Assembly (NCBI RefSeq): GCF_023721815.1
Contig: NZ_JAMDLI010000008.1
Span: forward strand, 891,944-955,943
Direction of reading: 5' to 3'
Length of the DNA stretch: 64,000 nucleotides
Source of the DNA: Pleomorphomonas sp. JP5
GTDB taxonomy: Bacteria; Pseudomonadota; Alphaproteobacteria; Rhizobiales; Pleomorphomonadaceae
Part shown: positions 1-8,897 of the stretch, piece by piece
How the letters are laid out: every line of letters begins with the position of its first letter
Numbering within the stretch: position 1 is the stretch's first letter
Made by a program: the position numbers and the translations under genes
The notes under the pieces: model-generated
Databases searched by the model: none
Told to the model about the DNA's origin: nothing
What the model saw: the letters and a program-made list of their open reading frames with translations, nothing else

Positions 1-732
1 CGGCTGCTCGGCTTCACCAAGATCGACGCCCATGGCGCCGGCCGAACGGGACAGACCGTCGATGGCGGCGCGCGAAATCAGATCGCAGTAAAGCGAAATG
101 GCGCGGCCAGCGTCGTCGTTGCCCGGAACCGGGAAGGTGATGCCGTCCGGATCGCTATTGGAGTCGAGGATGGCAGCAACCGGGATGCCAAGGCGACGAG
201 CTTCATCGATGGCATTCTTTTCCTTGTTGGTGTCGATGACGACCATCAGGTCGGGCGTGCCACCCATGTCCTTGATACCGCCGAGCGCACGCTCCAGCTT
301 GTCGCGCTCACGGGTCATCACCAGACGTTCCTTCTTGGTGAGACGGGCAGACAGCTCGGAGTTGAGCGTCTCATCAAGCTTGCGCAGGCGCTGGATCGAG
401 CCGGAGATGGTCTTCCAGTTGGTCAGCATGCCGCCGAGCCAGCGGCTGTTGACATAATACTGGGCCGAGCGATGGGCCGCCTCGGCGATCTCTTCCTGGG
501 CCTGGCGCTTGGTACCGACCAGCAGCACGCGACCACCGCGAGCAACGGTGTCGGACACTGCCTTGAGGGCCTGGTGCATCAGGGGAACGGTCTGCGCGAG
601 GTCGAGGATGTGAACATTGGCGCGAGAGCCGAAGATGTAGGACTTCATCTTCGGGTTCCAGCGGTGCGTCTGGTGGCCGAAGTGAACGCCGGCCTCGAGA
701 AGCTGGCGCATGGTGAACTCGGGAAGAGCCAT
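1..732 (-). CDS. rpsB: 30S ribosomal protein S2, 3' end beyond window
   Basis: Small-subunit ribosomal protein S2, which joins the 30S particle late and helps place S1. The start ATG is at 730-732, with an AAAGGT-like ribosome site about 10 bases upstream. 244 codons are visible and the reading frame leaves the window at base 1, so only a short C-terminal piece is missing compared with the usual alphaproteobacterial length of about 255 residues or more. The N-terminal [20 protein letters not shown] stretch and the internal [10 protein letters not shown] stretch are characteristic of S2. It is divergent from the marR gene; the usual partner tsf would lie outside the window. Confidence 0.97.
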   Translation of the reverse strand, partial: MALPEFTMRQLLEAGVHFGHQTHRWNPKMKSYIFGSRANVHILDLAQTVPLMHQALKAVSDTVARGGRVLLVGTKRQAQEEIAEAAHRSAQYYVNSRWLGGMLTNWKTISGSIQRLRKLDETLNSELSARLTKKERLVMTRERDKLERALGGIKDMGGTPDLMVVIDTNKEKNAIDEARRLGIPVAAILDSNSDPDGITFPVPGNDDAGRAISLYCDLISRAAIDGLSRSAGAMGVDLGEAEQP

Positions 733-996
733 AGAAGTAGTACCTTTTTCCGGTTTAGCCTCCGCGGGAGGAATCAATCAGGACAACCGTGCCCGAACCG
801 ACCGGAGGGAACGCCAAGGCGCACCCGCGGCTCCCGCGTGTGGAATGGCGCGGGATATAGGGGAAACAGCCGCCCATGGCAAGTGCCAACGGTAGCTGGC
901 ACCACCAAGAAGCGTCTCGATACGGGCGCAACGCTCCATGAGGCCAGTCCGGCAATCACCACTAATTTACCTAGCTCACCATCAACTCTAGTTATC

Positions 997-1010
997 ATAA
1001 GCATGCTTAT
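997..1010. promoter_or_regulatory. 14-bp perfect palindrome, likely MarR operator
   Basis: ATAAGCATGCTTAT is a perfect 7+7 inverted repeat ending 16 bases before the marR ATG (1027), between rpsB and marR. MarR-family repressors bind palindromes of this size, often over their own promoter. That this one is bound by the adjacent MarR and also controls emrA-emrB is inference from position. It lies about 265 bp from the rpsB start and so is less likely to affect that gene. Confidence 0.7.
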
Positions 1011-1026
1011 CATATAAGTGATCAGC

Positions 1027-1530
1027 ATGAGCACTTGGACACCCACCATCGGCAATCTGGTTCACGAGATCGACCGCCTCGTGAAGAAGCGCTTTGATCG
1101 CTTTGCGGAAACAACAGGAATGTCGCGCGCCCAATGGCAGGTTCTCGCCCGCGTCGCCAAGCGACAAGGTGTCAATCAGGCGACCCTGGCCGATCTCGTC
1201 GGCGTCGAGCCGATCAGCATTTGCCGCATGGTCGATCGCCTCGAAGCGATGAACCTGGTTGAGCGCCGTCCGGACCCAAACGACCGGCGGGCTCGCCTCA
1301 TCCACGTAACAGAGGCGGCAAATCCGGCGCTCGAACGCATGAAGGCGTCGGCACAGGCCCTATTCGCGGAGGCTCTCTCGGGCATCACGCCGGAAGAGGA
1401 GGCGATCCTTTCCGGATTGCTCGGTCGCGTCCACGCCAATCTCCTCGCCATAACCGGCGAGGATCAGCCCTCCCCCATTGCCGCCGACGACCACACCCCC
1501 GTCCGGACCGAGCCGGACCAGAAAGACTGA
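1027..1530 (+). CDS. MarR-family transcriptional regulator
   Basis: Winged-helix repressor of 167 residues, the usual MarR size. The recognition helix region (QATLADLVGVEPISICRMVDRLE) and the wing (DPNDRRARLIHVT) are clear. It is followed after 6 bases by an EmrA-like adaptor and then an EmrB-like pump, so it most likely represses its own efflux operon and is released by a small, perhaps phenolic or lipophilic, ligand. The palindrome at 997-1010 lies just upstream. Start: ATG 1027 was preferred over an in-frame GTG at 1018; neither has a clear ribosome site, so the message could be leaderless or nearly so. Confidence 0.9.
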   Translation: MSTWTPTIGNLVHEIDRLVKKRFDRFAETTGMSRAQWQVLARVAKRQGVNQATLADLVGVEPISICRMVDRLEAMNLVERRPDPNDRRARLIHVTEAANPALERMKASAQALFAEALSGITPEEEAILSGLLGRVHANLLAITGEDQPSPIAADDHTPVRTEPDQKD

Positions 1531-1536
1531 CGAGAC

Positions 1537-2700
1537 ATGTCCGATACCCAAGACGAGAAGCCAGCCTCTTCCCACTCGACAGAACCGGCGCCCAGTTCAC
1601 CCCTTCCTTCTCCGAAGCCGCGTCGGCGGGGCGTTCGCTACCTGCTGATGGCCGCGCTTCCCCTGGCCCTTGTCGCGGCCGGCGGTTGGTACTGGGTGAT
1701 TGGCGGTCGATGGGCCTCGACCGATAACGCTTACGTACAGCAGAACAAGGTACTGGTCGCTCCCGAGATAGAAGGGCGCATCGCCGAGGTGCTTGTCGGA
1801 CAGAACCAGATGGTGAAGCCCGGCGATGTCTTGTTCCGTATCGATGACGCCGCCTATCGGATTGCCCTCGAGAAGGCCGATGGCGCCGTGGCGCTTGCCC
1901 GCCTGCAGGTAGAAGAGCTTCGCACCAGCCTGAGAGATGCCGAGCTGAAAGCCGAAACGGCGCGCAACACTCTCGCTTTTCGGGAAGTACAGTTCGGGCG
2001 CCAGGAGAAACTCCGGCAAACCGGCAATGCAACGGAGGCGCAATATGATAGTGCGCGCCACGACCTCGACCTTGCCAGGCAGGCCGTGGCGGAGGCAGAG
2101 CAAGGCGTGACCGATGCGCTGGTTGCGCTGGGCGGGGATGCCCACATCGAAACCGACAAGCACCCATCGGTGCTCGGCGCCCTCGCAGCGCAGGACAGCG
2201 CCCGACTCGACCTGAAGCGCTCCGTGGTGCGCGCGCCGACCACCGGCACCGTCAGCCAGGTGGCCAACCTGCAAGTCGGCCAGTACATCGGTAGCGGCAG
2301 CCCGGTCATGGCGATCATCGACACCACCAGCACCTGGGTGGAAGCCAACTTCAAGGAAACCGATCTTGGCCACATGCGTCCCGGGCAATCGGCCGAGTTG
2401 ACATTCGATGCCTATCCCGACGTCACGATCAGGGGGCATGTCGACAGCCTGGGCGGTGGAACCGGCGCCATCTTCTCGCTGCTGCCGGCGCAGAACGCCA
2501 CCGGCAACTGGGTGAAGGTCGTGCAGCGCGTGCCCGTCCGGATCGCACTCGACGAGCCAACGTCTCTGCCGCTGAAGGCTGGCCTCAGCGTCGGCGTCGA
2601 TGTCGACACCGGCTTCGTCCGTCCGCTGCCGACCTTCCTGCGGACCGCGCTCGGAACGCTCGGGTTCGTGCCGGAAACAGAGAAGCTCGCCGCCAGATGA
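1537..2700 (+). CDS. emrA: HlyD/EmrA-type efflux periplasmic adaptor
   Basis: Membrane fusion protein of 387 residues linking an inner-membrane pump to an outer-membrane channel. A Pro/Ser-rich cytoplasmic head (1-30) is followed by one membrane segment (about 34-56), the TDNAYVQ motif typical of EmrA (62-68), a biotinyl-lipoyl-like half (VAPEIEGRIAEV), a long coiled-coil hairpin (about 105-190) and the C-terminal beta barrel. The stop overlaps the start of the next gene (ATGA), so the two are translationally coupled. No outer-membrane TolC gene is nearby. The symbol reflects family and operon, not a measured substrate. Confidence 0.9.
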   Translation: MSDTQDEKPASSHSTEPAPSSPLPSPKPRRRGVRYLLMAALPLALVAAGGWYWVIGGRWASTDNAYVQQNKVLVAPEIEGRIAEVLVGQNQMVKPGDVLFRIDDAAYRIALEKADGAVALARLQVEELRTSLRDAELKAETARNTLAFREVQFGRQEKLRQTGNATEAQYDSARHDLDLARQAVAEAEQGVTDALVALGGDAHIETDKHPSVLGALAAQDSARLDLKRSVVRAPTTGTVSQVANLQVGQYIGSGSPVMAIIDTTSTWVEANFKETDLGHMRPGQSAELTFDAYPDVTIRGHVDSLGGGTGAIFSLLPAQNATGNWVKVVQRVPVRIALDEPTSLPLKAGLSVGVDVDTGFVRPLPTFLRTALGTLGFVPETEKLAAR

Positions 2701-4232
2701 CCGCCTCCGCCGACCTGACAAAAGTGCCGCATCGCGGCCTGCTGTCGCTCGCCACCATGCTGGCGGTGATCATGCAGGTACTCGACACGACGATCGCCAA
2801 TGTCGCCCTTCCCTCGATGCAAGGCAGTCTCGGGGCGGCGCAGGACACGATCAACTGGGTACTGACATCCTATATCGTCGCGTCGGCGATCGTCATGCCA
2901 CTGACCGGCTGGATGGCGGACGCCATAGGCCGCAATCGCCTGTTCTTGATCTCCGTGGCGGGCTTCACATTGGCCTCCTGCCTCTGCGGCATGGCCGGTA
3001 GCCTCACCGAGATGGTGTTCTTCCGCGTACTGCAAGGCGTGTTCGGCGCCTCTCTGGCCCCACTGTCGCAGGCCGTTCTGCTCGACATCAATCCGCGCGA
3101 GCGCCATGGCCAAGCCATGGCGCTCTGGGGAGCCGGCATCATGGTGGCGCCGGTTCTAGGACCGACATTGGGTGGATGGCTGACCGACAGCTTCGATTGG
3201 CGATGGGTGTTCTACATCAATGTGCCGGTTGGGTTGCTGGCCTTCGTCGGCATTACCTTCACCATGCCGACTTCATCGCGCCACACCCGTTCGTTCGACT
3301 TTGTCGGCTTCGCCTTTCTCGGCCTGTTCGTCGGCTCGCTTCAACTGATGCTGGATCGCGGGGAGCAACTCGACTGGTTCTCATCGCCGGAAATCGTCAT
3401 CGAGGCCGCTCTCGCCGCCGCCGCGCTTTGGTGCTTCATCGTTCATTCGGCGACCGCCGAGCATCCCTTCATTCACCCGCAGATCTTCCGTGATCGCAAC
3501 TACGTGGCCGCCAGCATCTTCAGCTTTGCCATCTCCGTGGTGCTGCTTGCGACCACCGCCCTGCTGCCGCCGCTTCTGCAACGCATCATGGGTTTTCCCA
3601 CCGTAACCACCGGTCTCGTACTGGCGCCGCGTGGTATCGGCACCATGGTGGCCATGCTGCTGGTCGGCCGGCTGCTGCGCTTCATCGATCCACGCCTTAT
3701 CATCGTCGTCGGTCTAGGCTTCACTGTCGGTGGCCTCTGGGGAATGACTGGCTTTACTGCCAACATGGACTCCTGGCCTGTCATCTACACCGGCGTGTTG
3801 ATGGGTTTCGGGCTGGGGCTCGTGTTCGTTCCGATGTCGACGGTGGGATTTGCCACATTGCCAACCGAGCTCAGAACCGAGAGCGCCGCCCTGTTCAGTC
3901 TGGTGCGCAACATCGGTTCGTCGATCGGCATTTCCATGGTGTCGGTGGTTCTGACACGAAACATTCAGGTCAATCACGCCGAGCTCGCCGAGCGAGTGAC
4001 GGCGTTCTCGCCAAGCGTCAACGCAGCCGCTCGCTCGGTTGGCATGAACGCCGGCTCGAGCACATTCGCAGCGGTTCTCGATCAGATCACCACGCTTCAG
4101 GCAACGATGCTTGCCTACGTCGATGACTTCAAACTGATGATGTACGTGTCGATCGCGGCATTACCGCTCGTGCTCCTGCTGCGCAGACCAAGGACGGCAC
4201 AACAGGGACCGATCACTCCCGAAGCCGACTGA
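2697..4232 (+). CDS. emrB: EmrB-type drug/H+ antiporter, DHA2 family MFS
   Basis: Inner-membrane drug:proton antiporter of 511 residues with the roughly 14 hydrophobic segments expected of the DHA2 family. The antiporter signature is visible as GAGIMVAPVLGPTLGGWL in segment 5, and LDTTIANVALPSMQ in segment 1 is the usual EmrB N-terminus. The start overlaps the emrA stop by 4 bp. With the adaptor and the MarR regulator it forms a three-gene efflux operon; the substrate cannot be read from sequence. Confidence 0.93.
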   Translation: MTASADLTKVPHRGLLSLATMLAVIMQVLDTTIANVALPSMQGSLGAAQDTINWVLTSYIVASAIVMPLTGWMADAIGRNRLFLISVAGFTLASCLCGMAGSLTEMVFFRVLQGVFGASLAPLSQAVLLDINPRERHGQAMALWGAGIMVAPVLGPTLGGWLTDSFDWRWVFYINVPVGLLAFVGITFTMPTSSRHTRSFDFVGFAFLGLFVGSLQLMLDRGEQLDWFSSPEIVIEAALAAAALWCFIVHSATAEHPFIHPQIFRDRNYVAASIFSFAISVVLLATTALLPPLLQRIMGFPTVTTGLVLAPRGIGTMVAMLLVGRLLRFIDPRLIIVVGLGFTVGGLWGMTGFTANMDSWPVIYTGVLMGFGLGLVFVPMSTVGFATLPTELRTESAALFSLVRNIGSSIGISMVSVVLTRNIQVNHAELAERVTAFSPSVNAAARSVGMNAGSSTFAAVLDQITTLQATMLAYVDDFKLMMYVSIAALPLVLLLRRPRTAQQGPITPEAD

Positions 4233-4300
4233 CAGACCTCACTGACAGCTTGGTTCGCGGAGCACCTGACAGCGCAGAATATCAGGCTCCACCGGAACCG

Positions 4301-4903
4301 TCAGGCCCCGGCTTCGGTTCGATCACCCGCCGCCAGCGCCTTGGCCTGGGCAATCCAGTCCTCGCGCTCGATGCGCCCAGGAAAAGCAAGGTAGGCACCG
4401 ACCCAGCGCACCTCTACAGGTGTCCATGCGGCAATCTGTTCAAAATGGTAGATACCGAGCGCGTTGAGCCGTGTCGCGCTCTGCGGACCGACACCCTTGA
4501 TGCGCCGTAGATCGTCGGCGCCCTTGGCGAGCGGTCCCGGCAACGCCGGCGGCCGCTCACCGACGCGATCGGCCGCGGCAATGCGATCGAGCCCCGCCGA
4601 AACCTCGGCTGCAGGGCCGGTCAACGGATCCGGGCCGGTCGGCTCGACGATTGGCGGGGCCAGAACTTCAACCGGGGCAACGGGCTCGGTCTCCTGCGCT
4701 GCGGAAGCCGGAGTCGAGCCCTCCTCAGCGTTGCCATCGGCAGCCTCAGCCTCCGCCGCTTCGGCAGCGGCCATAACCTCGGTCAGGCGTTCGCTGCCAA
4801 CGGTGCGGCGGCCGAACCATTGCTTGACGAGGATGCCAATCAACACGCCGGCACCAACTGCGATCGCCGTCAGAATGAAGGCTTCGATGATCAGAATGGC
4901 CAT
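4301..4903 (-). CDS. Membrane-anchored helix-hairpin-helix protein
   Basis: 200 residues: one N-terminal membrane segment (about 3-26), an Ala/Glu/Pro-rich linker (about 45-130), then a helix-hairpin-helix region near the C-terminus (DDLRRIKGVGPQSATRLNALG) like that of proteins annotated as predicted flap endonuclease-1-like 5' DNA nuclease. No nuclease catalytic residues are visible; the HhH may bind DNA, RNA or another protein. ATG 4901-4903 was chosen because the membrane segment begins directly after it; a longer frame reaches 4969. Last gene of an operon with a 32-residue membrane peptide and a large OmpA-like protein. Function unknown. Confidence 0.72.
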   Translation of the reverse strand: MAILIIEAFILTAIAVGAGVLIGILVKQWFGRRTVGSERLTEVMAAAEAAEAEAADGNAEEGSTPASAAQETEPVAPVEVLAPPIVEPTGPDPLTGPAAEVSAGLDRIAAADRVGERPPALPGPLAKGADDLRRIKGVGPQSATRLNALGIYHFEQIAAWTPVEVRWVGAYLAFPGRIEREDWIAQAKALAAGDRTEAGA

Positions 4904-4943
4904 GATGAACCCCAATGGGAGAAAAGGCCGACGAACAACAGAG

Positions 4944-5042
4944 TCATGTTTCGATGCGGTCGGAGCCAAACCAACCGATGATCAGCCCGGCGGCAAAGGC
5001 AATGAGGAGATAAGGCCACAGCATGATTGCAAGATAGAGCAT
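4944..5042 (-). CDS. 32-residue single-pass membrane peptide
   Basis: Short ORF reading MLYLAIMLWPYLLIAFAAGL followed by IIGWFGSDRIET: a single hydrophobic helix with a short charged tail. It has a strong ribosome site (GGGAGG, 5 bases before the ATG at 5040-5042), starts 13 bases after the stop of the OmpA-like gene and ends about 40 bases before the HhH gene. A longer in-frame start at 5171 lies inside the OmpA-like gene and is unlikely. Function unknown. Spacing, ribosome site and composition make it a real gene rather than a shadow. Confidence 0.68.
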   Translation of the reverse strand: MLYLAIMLWPYLLIAFAAGLIIGWFGSDRIET

Positions 5043-5055
5043 GACCGCCTCCCGA

Positions 5056-7488
5056 TCACGGCGTTGCCAAGGTGATGGAAAACCCGTCGCCGCCACCGAC
5101 CGCACCGCTGGTCGCGAGCCGACTGGGGTCGATGCCGATCTCTGCGAAAGCGCCCGCCACGCTTCGCGCACGCGCTTCGCCGAGAGACTGCGCCTGAGTG
5201 GCGTCGATCCCCGACACGGAGGCGATCAACGCGAGCCGTGCCGTCGGGCATCGAAGGGCCAGACCGCCGACCCGATCGACCACCCCCCAGCTGTCGGCGG
5301 CAATGGCCGCCAAGCCATCGTCGAACCGGATAGGATTGTGGGCAAGTACACTTGCAATCGCTTCGCCACAGGCTGTCGCCTCAAGCGTCGGTTCGGCGGG
5401 CGCCGCCGTGACCGCGATTTCAAGCGCGTAGCCTGAAGGAACCGCAGCCGAAAGCTCGGAGGGCAGGCGCGCGGATCCGGCGGCGGTGAAGGCGCTGCCC
5501 GTCACCCTGATCACGGAACCTTCAACGCTGACGTTGCCCTTGGCAAGAAGCGACGCGGCGCGGATCGCGAACAAAGCTGCCTCGCGCGCGTTCGTCGGCG
5601 CGGCTTCGGACACCGCTGAAGAATCGAGAATGTCGGCTCTCCCGAAAGCCCTGTCGGCAGCGGCGCGGATCGCCTTGCGCATGGCTTCTTCGGCAAGATC
5701 GCCGTCGAGGGTCACCGTGTCGAAGCCACGCTCGACAAAAAAACGAAAGGCGACAGGAGCCGAAACGTCGACATGCCCCTTGACCACACCACCTGGCAGA
5801 TCGCCGAATTCCCGGTCGACCGCCGTCTTGCTGTCGACGGTCGTCGCCTTGCCCGTTACCGACAGCACATTGCCAACGAAGCGCACCTCTCCGATATCGA
5901 GTTGGGCCAGGACGGCAGCCGCCTTGCGCGCCACGGAAACAAGATCGATGGCCGGATCGAGACCGGCACCAAGACCGGACCTGTCGATGAGGCCGAGATC
6001 GCCGGAGGTGCCATCGACGACGGAACGTATGGCGGATCGCGCCGCTTCCGACGGGGCCGAACCACCGATCGTGAGTTGTTCGGGGTCCTTGTTAAGAGAC
6101 CACACGTAGGGCGACACGACCGGCGGGGTGACGCCATTGCCAACACTATAGCCGGGGGGTGGATTGGCGATCGCCGCCTCCAGTTCGACAAGGTCGCCCG
6201 ATGTCGACGCGGCACCGGAGAGCGTCAGATGCGAACCCGACAAAAGTGCCGTGCCTTCATCGAGCTTTGAAAGAAGGCCAACCGCGAACTCGGCCGCGGC
6301 ACCGAAGTCATCCGGAGCGCCATCCGCAAGCGTCGTCTCGACCACCGGCTCGCTCTCGCCTGCGATTGCTTTTGCCGCGATGGTCAAACGATCCCGCACA
6401 TCGTCAGTCGACACGAAGCCGGTGACCGTCACGCGACCGCGACTTTTGGAGATCGTCAGCGTGAACGGTTCGACGACCGGCAACGCGACGGACTTCTGGA
6501 GAATGAAGCCGGGTGGGTTCCAGGTCTCCAGATAGGCATTGAGTGTGCGATAGGCCTCGGGACTGGCGGCTCGACCGGAGACGACCAGCGTACGGTCGCT
6601 GATCGAGATGTGCGCCGATGCCAGGAGATCGATATAGTCAGCCGCCGCCTCGGCGACATCGGCGAACCCATCGGGTGCACCCGATGCGTAATCGAGATTG
6701 TCGAAGACGTTGCGGGGCCCAACGGCTTGCCGCACCACATCGAGCAGACTGGCGCGGGTCGCCGGATCGGGCACGACACCAGAGACCGTGACGCCACTGT
6801 CGTCGCGATCGACGGACCAGACGAAGGGCGACGCCAGCGGCCGCGATACGGTCACGGCTTCCAGGCTGTAGCCTTCCGGCAGCGTCGGAGCGAAAGAGAC
6901 CAGTCGATCGTAAGCCGCATTGCTGACCGCCTCGCCGTCGACGGTTACCGTCCGATCGGCCAGCGTCACCTGCCCTTGCGACAGCAAGACCGGCAAGCCA
7001 TAGAGCGTTCTGAGGGCATCGAAGTAGCGATCATCGGCCTTGCCGCGCGCCAGAAGGCTGTGATCGGCCACGGCGAGTCCCGGCGCTGCTGCTGCCAAGG
7101 CGCCCAATACGCGAGCCCTGTCCGGCAGCGAAGGCACGGCACCCGAAAGCGTGACCGTATCGCCGTTGCGCTCGAATTTCGTGACGTAGGGATGAACTTC
7201 CGGAAGCAGCCCAGCCGCCGTGGCATCGACCGCACGGACGCCATAGAGCCGGCTCAGGCGCTCGACCGCCAATTGACGATACTCTTCGGATGGCGCGCCC
7301 CCCCGAAGAAACAGGTCGCGGCCCCGAACATCGACGGACGCCCAACTGGTTGCCTCACCAGCCAGTACCTGTCCGGCACGCGTTCCGAGATCGACGGCAA
7401 TATCTGTCGTGCGACTGATGAGCGCCGCCGCGGTCACGGCGACAGCCGCCGTCACGCCCAGTATCGCCGAGATCTGCCAGCGAACCAT
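5056..7488 (-). CDS. BON-repeat / OmpA-like envelope protein
   Basis: 810 residues. An N-terminal membrane anchor (about 3-24) is followed by about five tandem units of roughly 110-130 residues resembling BON domains, each opening with a phrase like PFVWSVDRDDSGVTVSGVVP or PYVWSLNKDPEQLTIGGSAP. The C-terminal ~110 residues resemble an OmpA peptidoglycan-binding domain (SLGEARARSVAGAFAEIGID) with two cysteines (TACGEA and LALRCP) placed like the conserved disulfide of such domains, but the usual GHTD motif is replaced by ASVS. ATG 7486-7488 has GGAGG six bases upstream and was preferred over a GTG at 7503. First gene of a three-gene operon. Probably tethers inner membrane to cell wall; weakened OmpA motif makes peptidoglycan binding uncertain. 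Confidence 0.82.
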   Translation of the reverse strand: MVRWQISAILGVTAAVAVTAAALISRTTDIAVDLGTRAGQVLAGEATSWASVDVRGRDLFLRGGAPSEEYRQLAVERLSRLYGVRAVDATAAGLLPEVHPYVTKFERNGDTVTLSGAVPSLPDRARVLGALAAAAPGLAVADHSLLARGKADDRYFDALRTLYGLPVLLSQGQVTLADRTVTVDGEAVSNAAYDRLVSFAPTLPEGYSLEAVTVSRPLASPFVWSVDRDDSGVTVSGVVPDPATRASLLDVVRQAVGPRNVFDNLDYASGAPDGFADVAEAAADYIDLLASAHISISDRTLVVSGRAASPEAYRTLNAYLETWNPPGFILQKSVALPVVEPFTLTISKSRGRVTVTGFVSTDDVRDRLTIAAKAIAGESEPVVETTLADGAPDDFGAAAEFAVGLLSKLDEGTALLSGSHLTLSGAASTSGDLVELEAAIANPPPGYSVGNGVTPPVVSPYVWSLNKDPEQLTIGGSAPSEAARSAIRSVVDGTSGDLGLIDRSGLGAGLDPAIDLVSVARKAAAVLAQLDIGEVRFVGNVLSVTGKATTVDSKTAVDREFGDLPGGVVKGHVDVSAPVAFRFFVERGFDTVTLDGDLAEEAMRKAIRAAADRAFGRADILDSSAVSEAAPTNAREAALFAIRAASLLAKGNVSVEGSVIRVTGSAFTAAGSARLPSELSAAVPSGYALEIAVTAAPAEPTLEATACGEAIASVLAHNPIRFDDGLAAIAADSWGVVDRVGGLALRCPTARLALIASVSGIDATQAQSLGEARARSVAGAFAEIGIDPSRLATSGAVGGGDGFSITLATP

Positions 7489-7581
7489 TTCCCGCCTCCG
7501 CACACCCGGACATCATCCGACCGATTGCAAGGCTGAGAATACGAAACGGCATTTGCGAAAAGCAATTACCCAGGGAGCACA

Positions 7582-7601
7582 CTCGTCAAACAAATGACGA
7601 G
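7582..7601. promoter_or_regulatory. Inverted repeat upstream of the OmpA-like operon
   Basis: CTCGTCAAACAAATGACGAG: two 7-bp arms separated by 6 bases, about 95 bp upstream of the BON/OmpA-like start and separate from the porin terminator at 7641-7674. It has the geometry of a dimer operator. On the minus strand the arm contains TTGACG, which could serve as a -35 box, but no convincing -10 was found. The regulator is unknown. Confidence 0.4.
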
Positions 7602-7640
7602 CAAGGCAAAAATGTCGTCACCGCAAGCACTGTGCAGTCG

Positions 7641-7674
7641 ACAAAAAGAAAAGGCCCGGACGAACCGGGCCTTT
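7641..7674 (-). terminator. Intrinsic terminator of the porin gene
   Basis: A perfect 10-bp stem, AAAGGCCCGG / CCGGGCCTTT, with a 5-base loop (7650-7674). On the minus strand it is followed by TTTTCTTTTTGT. It lies about 25 bases downstream of the porin stop codon. Confidence 0.92.
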
Positions 7675-7700
7675 CCCTCAAACCCCAGAAGGGATCGATC

Positions 7701-8897
7701 TTACCAGTTGCGGGTCAGCTTCAGCATGGCGTCCCAGTTGTCGTCGGTCGTGCCCGAACCGAAGTCACCCGAGGCATAGCCACCATCGCTGGTGTAGTTC
7801 ACTTCGGCCGTCAGGATCAGGTCCGGAGTGAAGGCATAGTCAGCACCGAGCTGAGCCTTGTAGGCGGTGTCGGCCTTGTCCCAGAACGCGCTACCGATAC
7901 CGGCGTAGACGGCCAGGGCGTCGGTCGCCTGGTACTTCAGAGCCGCAGCGGCGCCGAAGTAGCTGTCAGCATCGAAGTCTTCATAGGTGGCGACCAGACG
8001 AGCGCTGAGCTTGTCGACCAGCTTGAGATCGGCAGTGGCCTTGACACCCCAGATGTCGTTGGCATCGCCGTCCAGAGCCTGATAGAAGGCCGACACGTCA
8101 GCCGAACCCCAGGACTGGCCATTGATGCCGAAGCGACCGGTGTACATCAGCTCGGCGCTGGAGCCCTGATTCCACACGACCGGGTTCCACTTGGTCGAGC
8201 TCGTGCCGAGGCTGCCGGTGTTGGAAGCCTGAATGCCGGCGCCGACGTAGAAACCACCGCCGAGGTTGTCGACCATGATCTGAGCGCCAGTGGAGCTCTG
8301 ATCGAAGGCGCCGTAGATCGCGCCAGTGTCGCCATAGAACACGTCGCCGTAGCCATTACCGAACTTACCAACCGTCAGGTAACCGACCTGAATGAAGGCG
8401 TCGTCAGCGGTGATGGAGCCGTCGGCGCTGTCGAGCTGCAGAACGAAGAACGAACGCACGGTGCCGAGATCGGAGGCGGTGCGGGCGTCGAACTTGACCT
8501 GAGCGTCGGTCTTGAAGCTGATACGGTCGCCAACGACAGCAGCGGCACCAGCATTCTCGGTTACGGTACCACCACCAGCACCAGCTGCAGCAGCAAGGTT
8601 AGCAAGCTCTTCGGTGGAGTAAGTACCGGCAATACCACCACCAGCAACGGTCCACGTCGAAGCACCTGCCGCCGAAAGCTCAGCATGGTTGCTGTAAGCA
8701 ACGCGAGCGCGGACGCGGCCGGAGATGTCCAGGCAGGTCTCGGTGCCGGGGATGTAGAAGAAGCCGGCGCCGTAGGCGTCGCAAACCTTCACGTAGTCAA
8801 CAGCAACCGGAGCGGCTTCGCCCGGCAGGTCGGCGGCGTAAGCGCCCGAGGCGACCATCAGGCCGGCGGCGGTGCCGAGCAGCGTCTTCATGTTCAT
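7701..8897 (-). CDS. Omp2-type outer-membrane porin
   Basis: 398-residue general porin of the alphaproteobacterial porin_2 type. Signal peptide [21 protein letters not shown] is followed by ADLP, the usual mature start in this family, then [29 protein letters not shown] with its conserved cysteine pair. The end LKLTRNW has the terminal aromatic residue expected of an outer-membrane barrel. Start ATG 8895-8897 has GGAGG upstream; the frame stays open to about 9707 only by chance. Codon choice is highly biased, fitting strong expression. It has its own terminator and a long leader. Confidence 0.95.
   Translation of the reverse strand: MNMKTLLGTAAGLMVASGAYAADLPGEAAPVAVDYVKVCDAYGAGFFYIPGTETCLDISGRVRARVAYSNHAELSAAGASTWTVAGGGIAGTYSTEELANLAAAAGAGGGTVTENAGAAAVVGDRISFKTDAQVKFDARTASDLGTVRSFFVLQLDSADGSITADDAFIQVGYLTVGKFGNGYGDVFYGDTGAIYGAFDQSSTGAQIMVDNLGGGFYVGAGIQASNTGSLGTSSTKWNPVVWNQGSSAELMYTGRFGINGQSWGSADVSAFYQALDGDANDIWGVKATADLKLVDKLSARLVATYEDFDADSYFGAAAALKYQATDALAVYAGIGSAFWDKADTAYKAQLGADYAFTPDLILTAEVNYTSDGGYASGDFGSGTTDDNWDAMLKLTRNW

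Noticed and set aside
1385-2167. 260-codon minus-strand ORF
   Set aside because: Antisense to marR and emrA; Arg/Pro-rich shadow frame.
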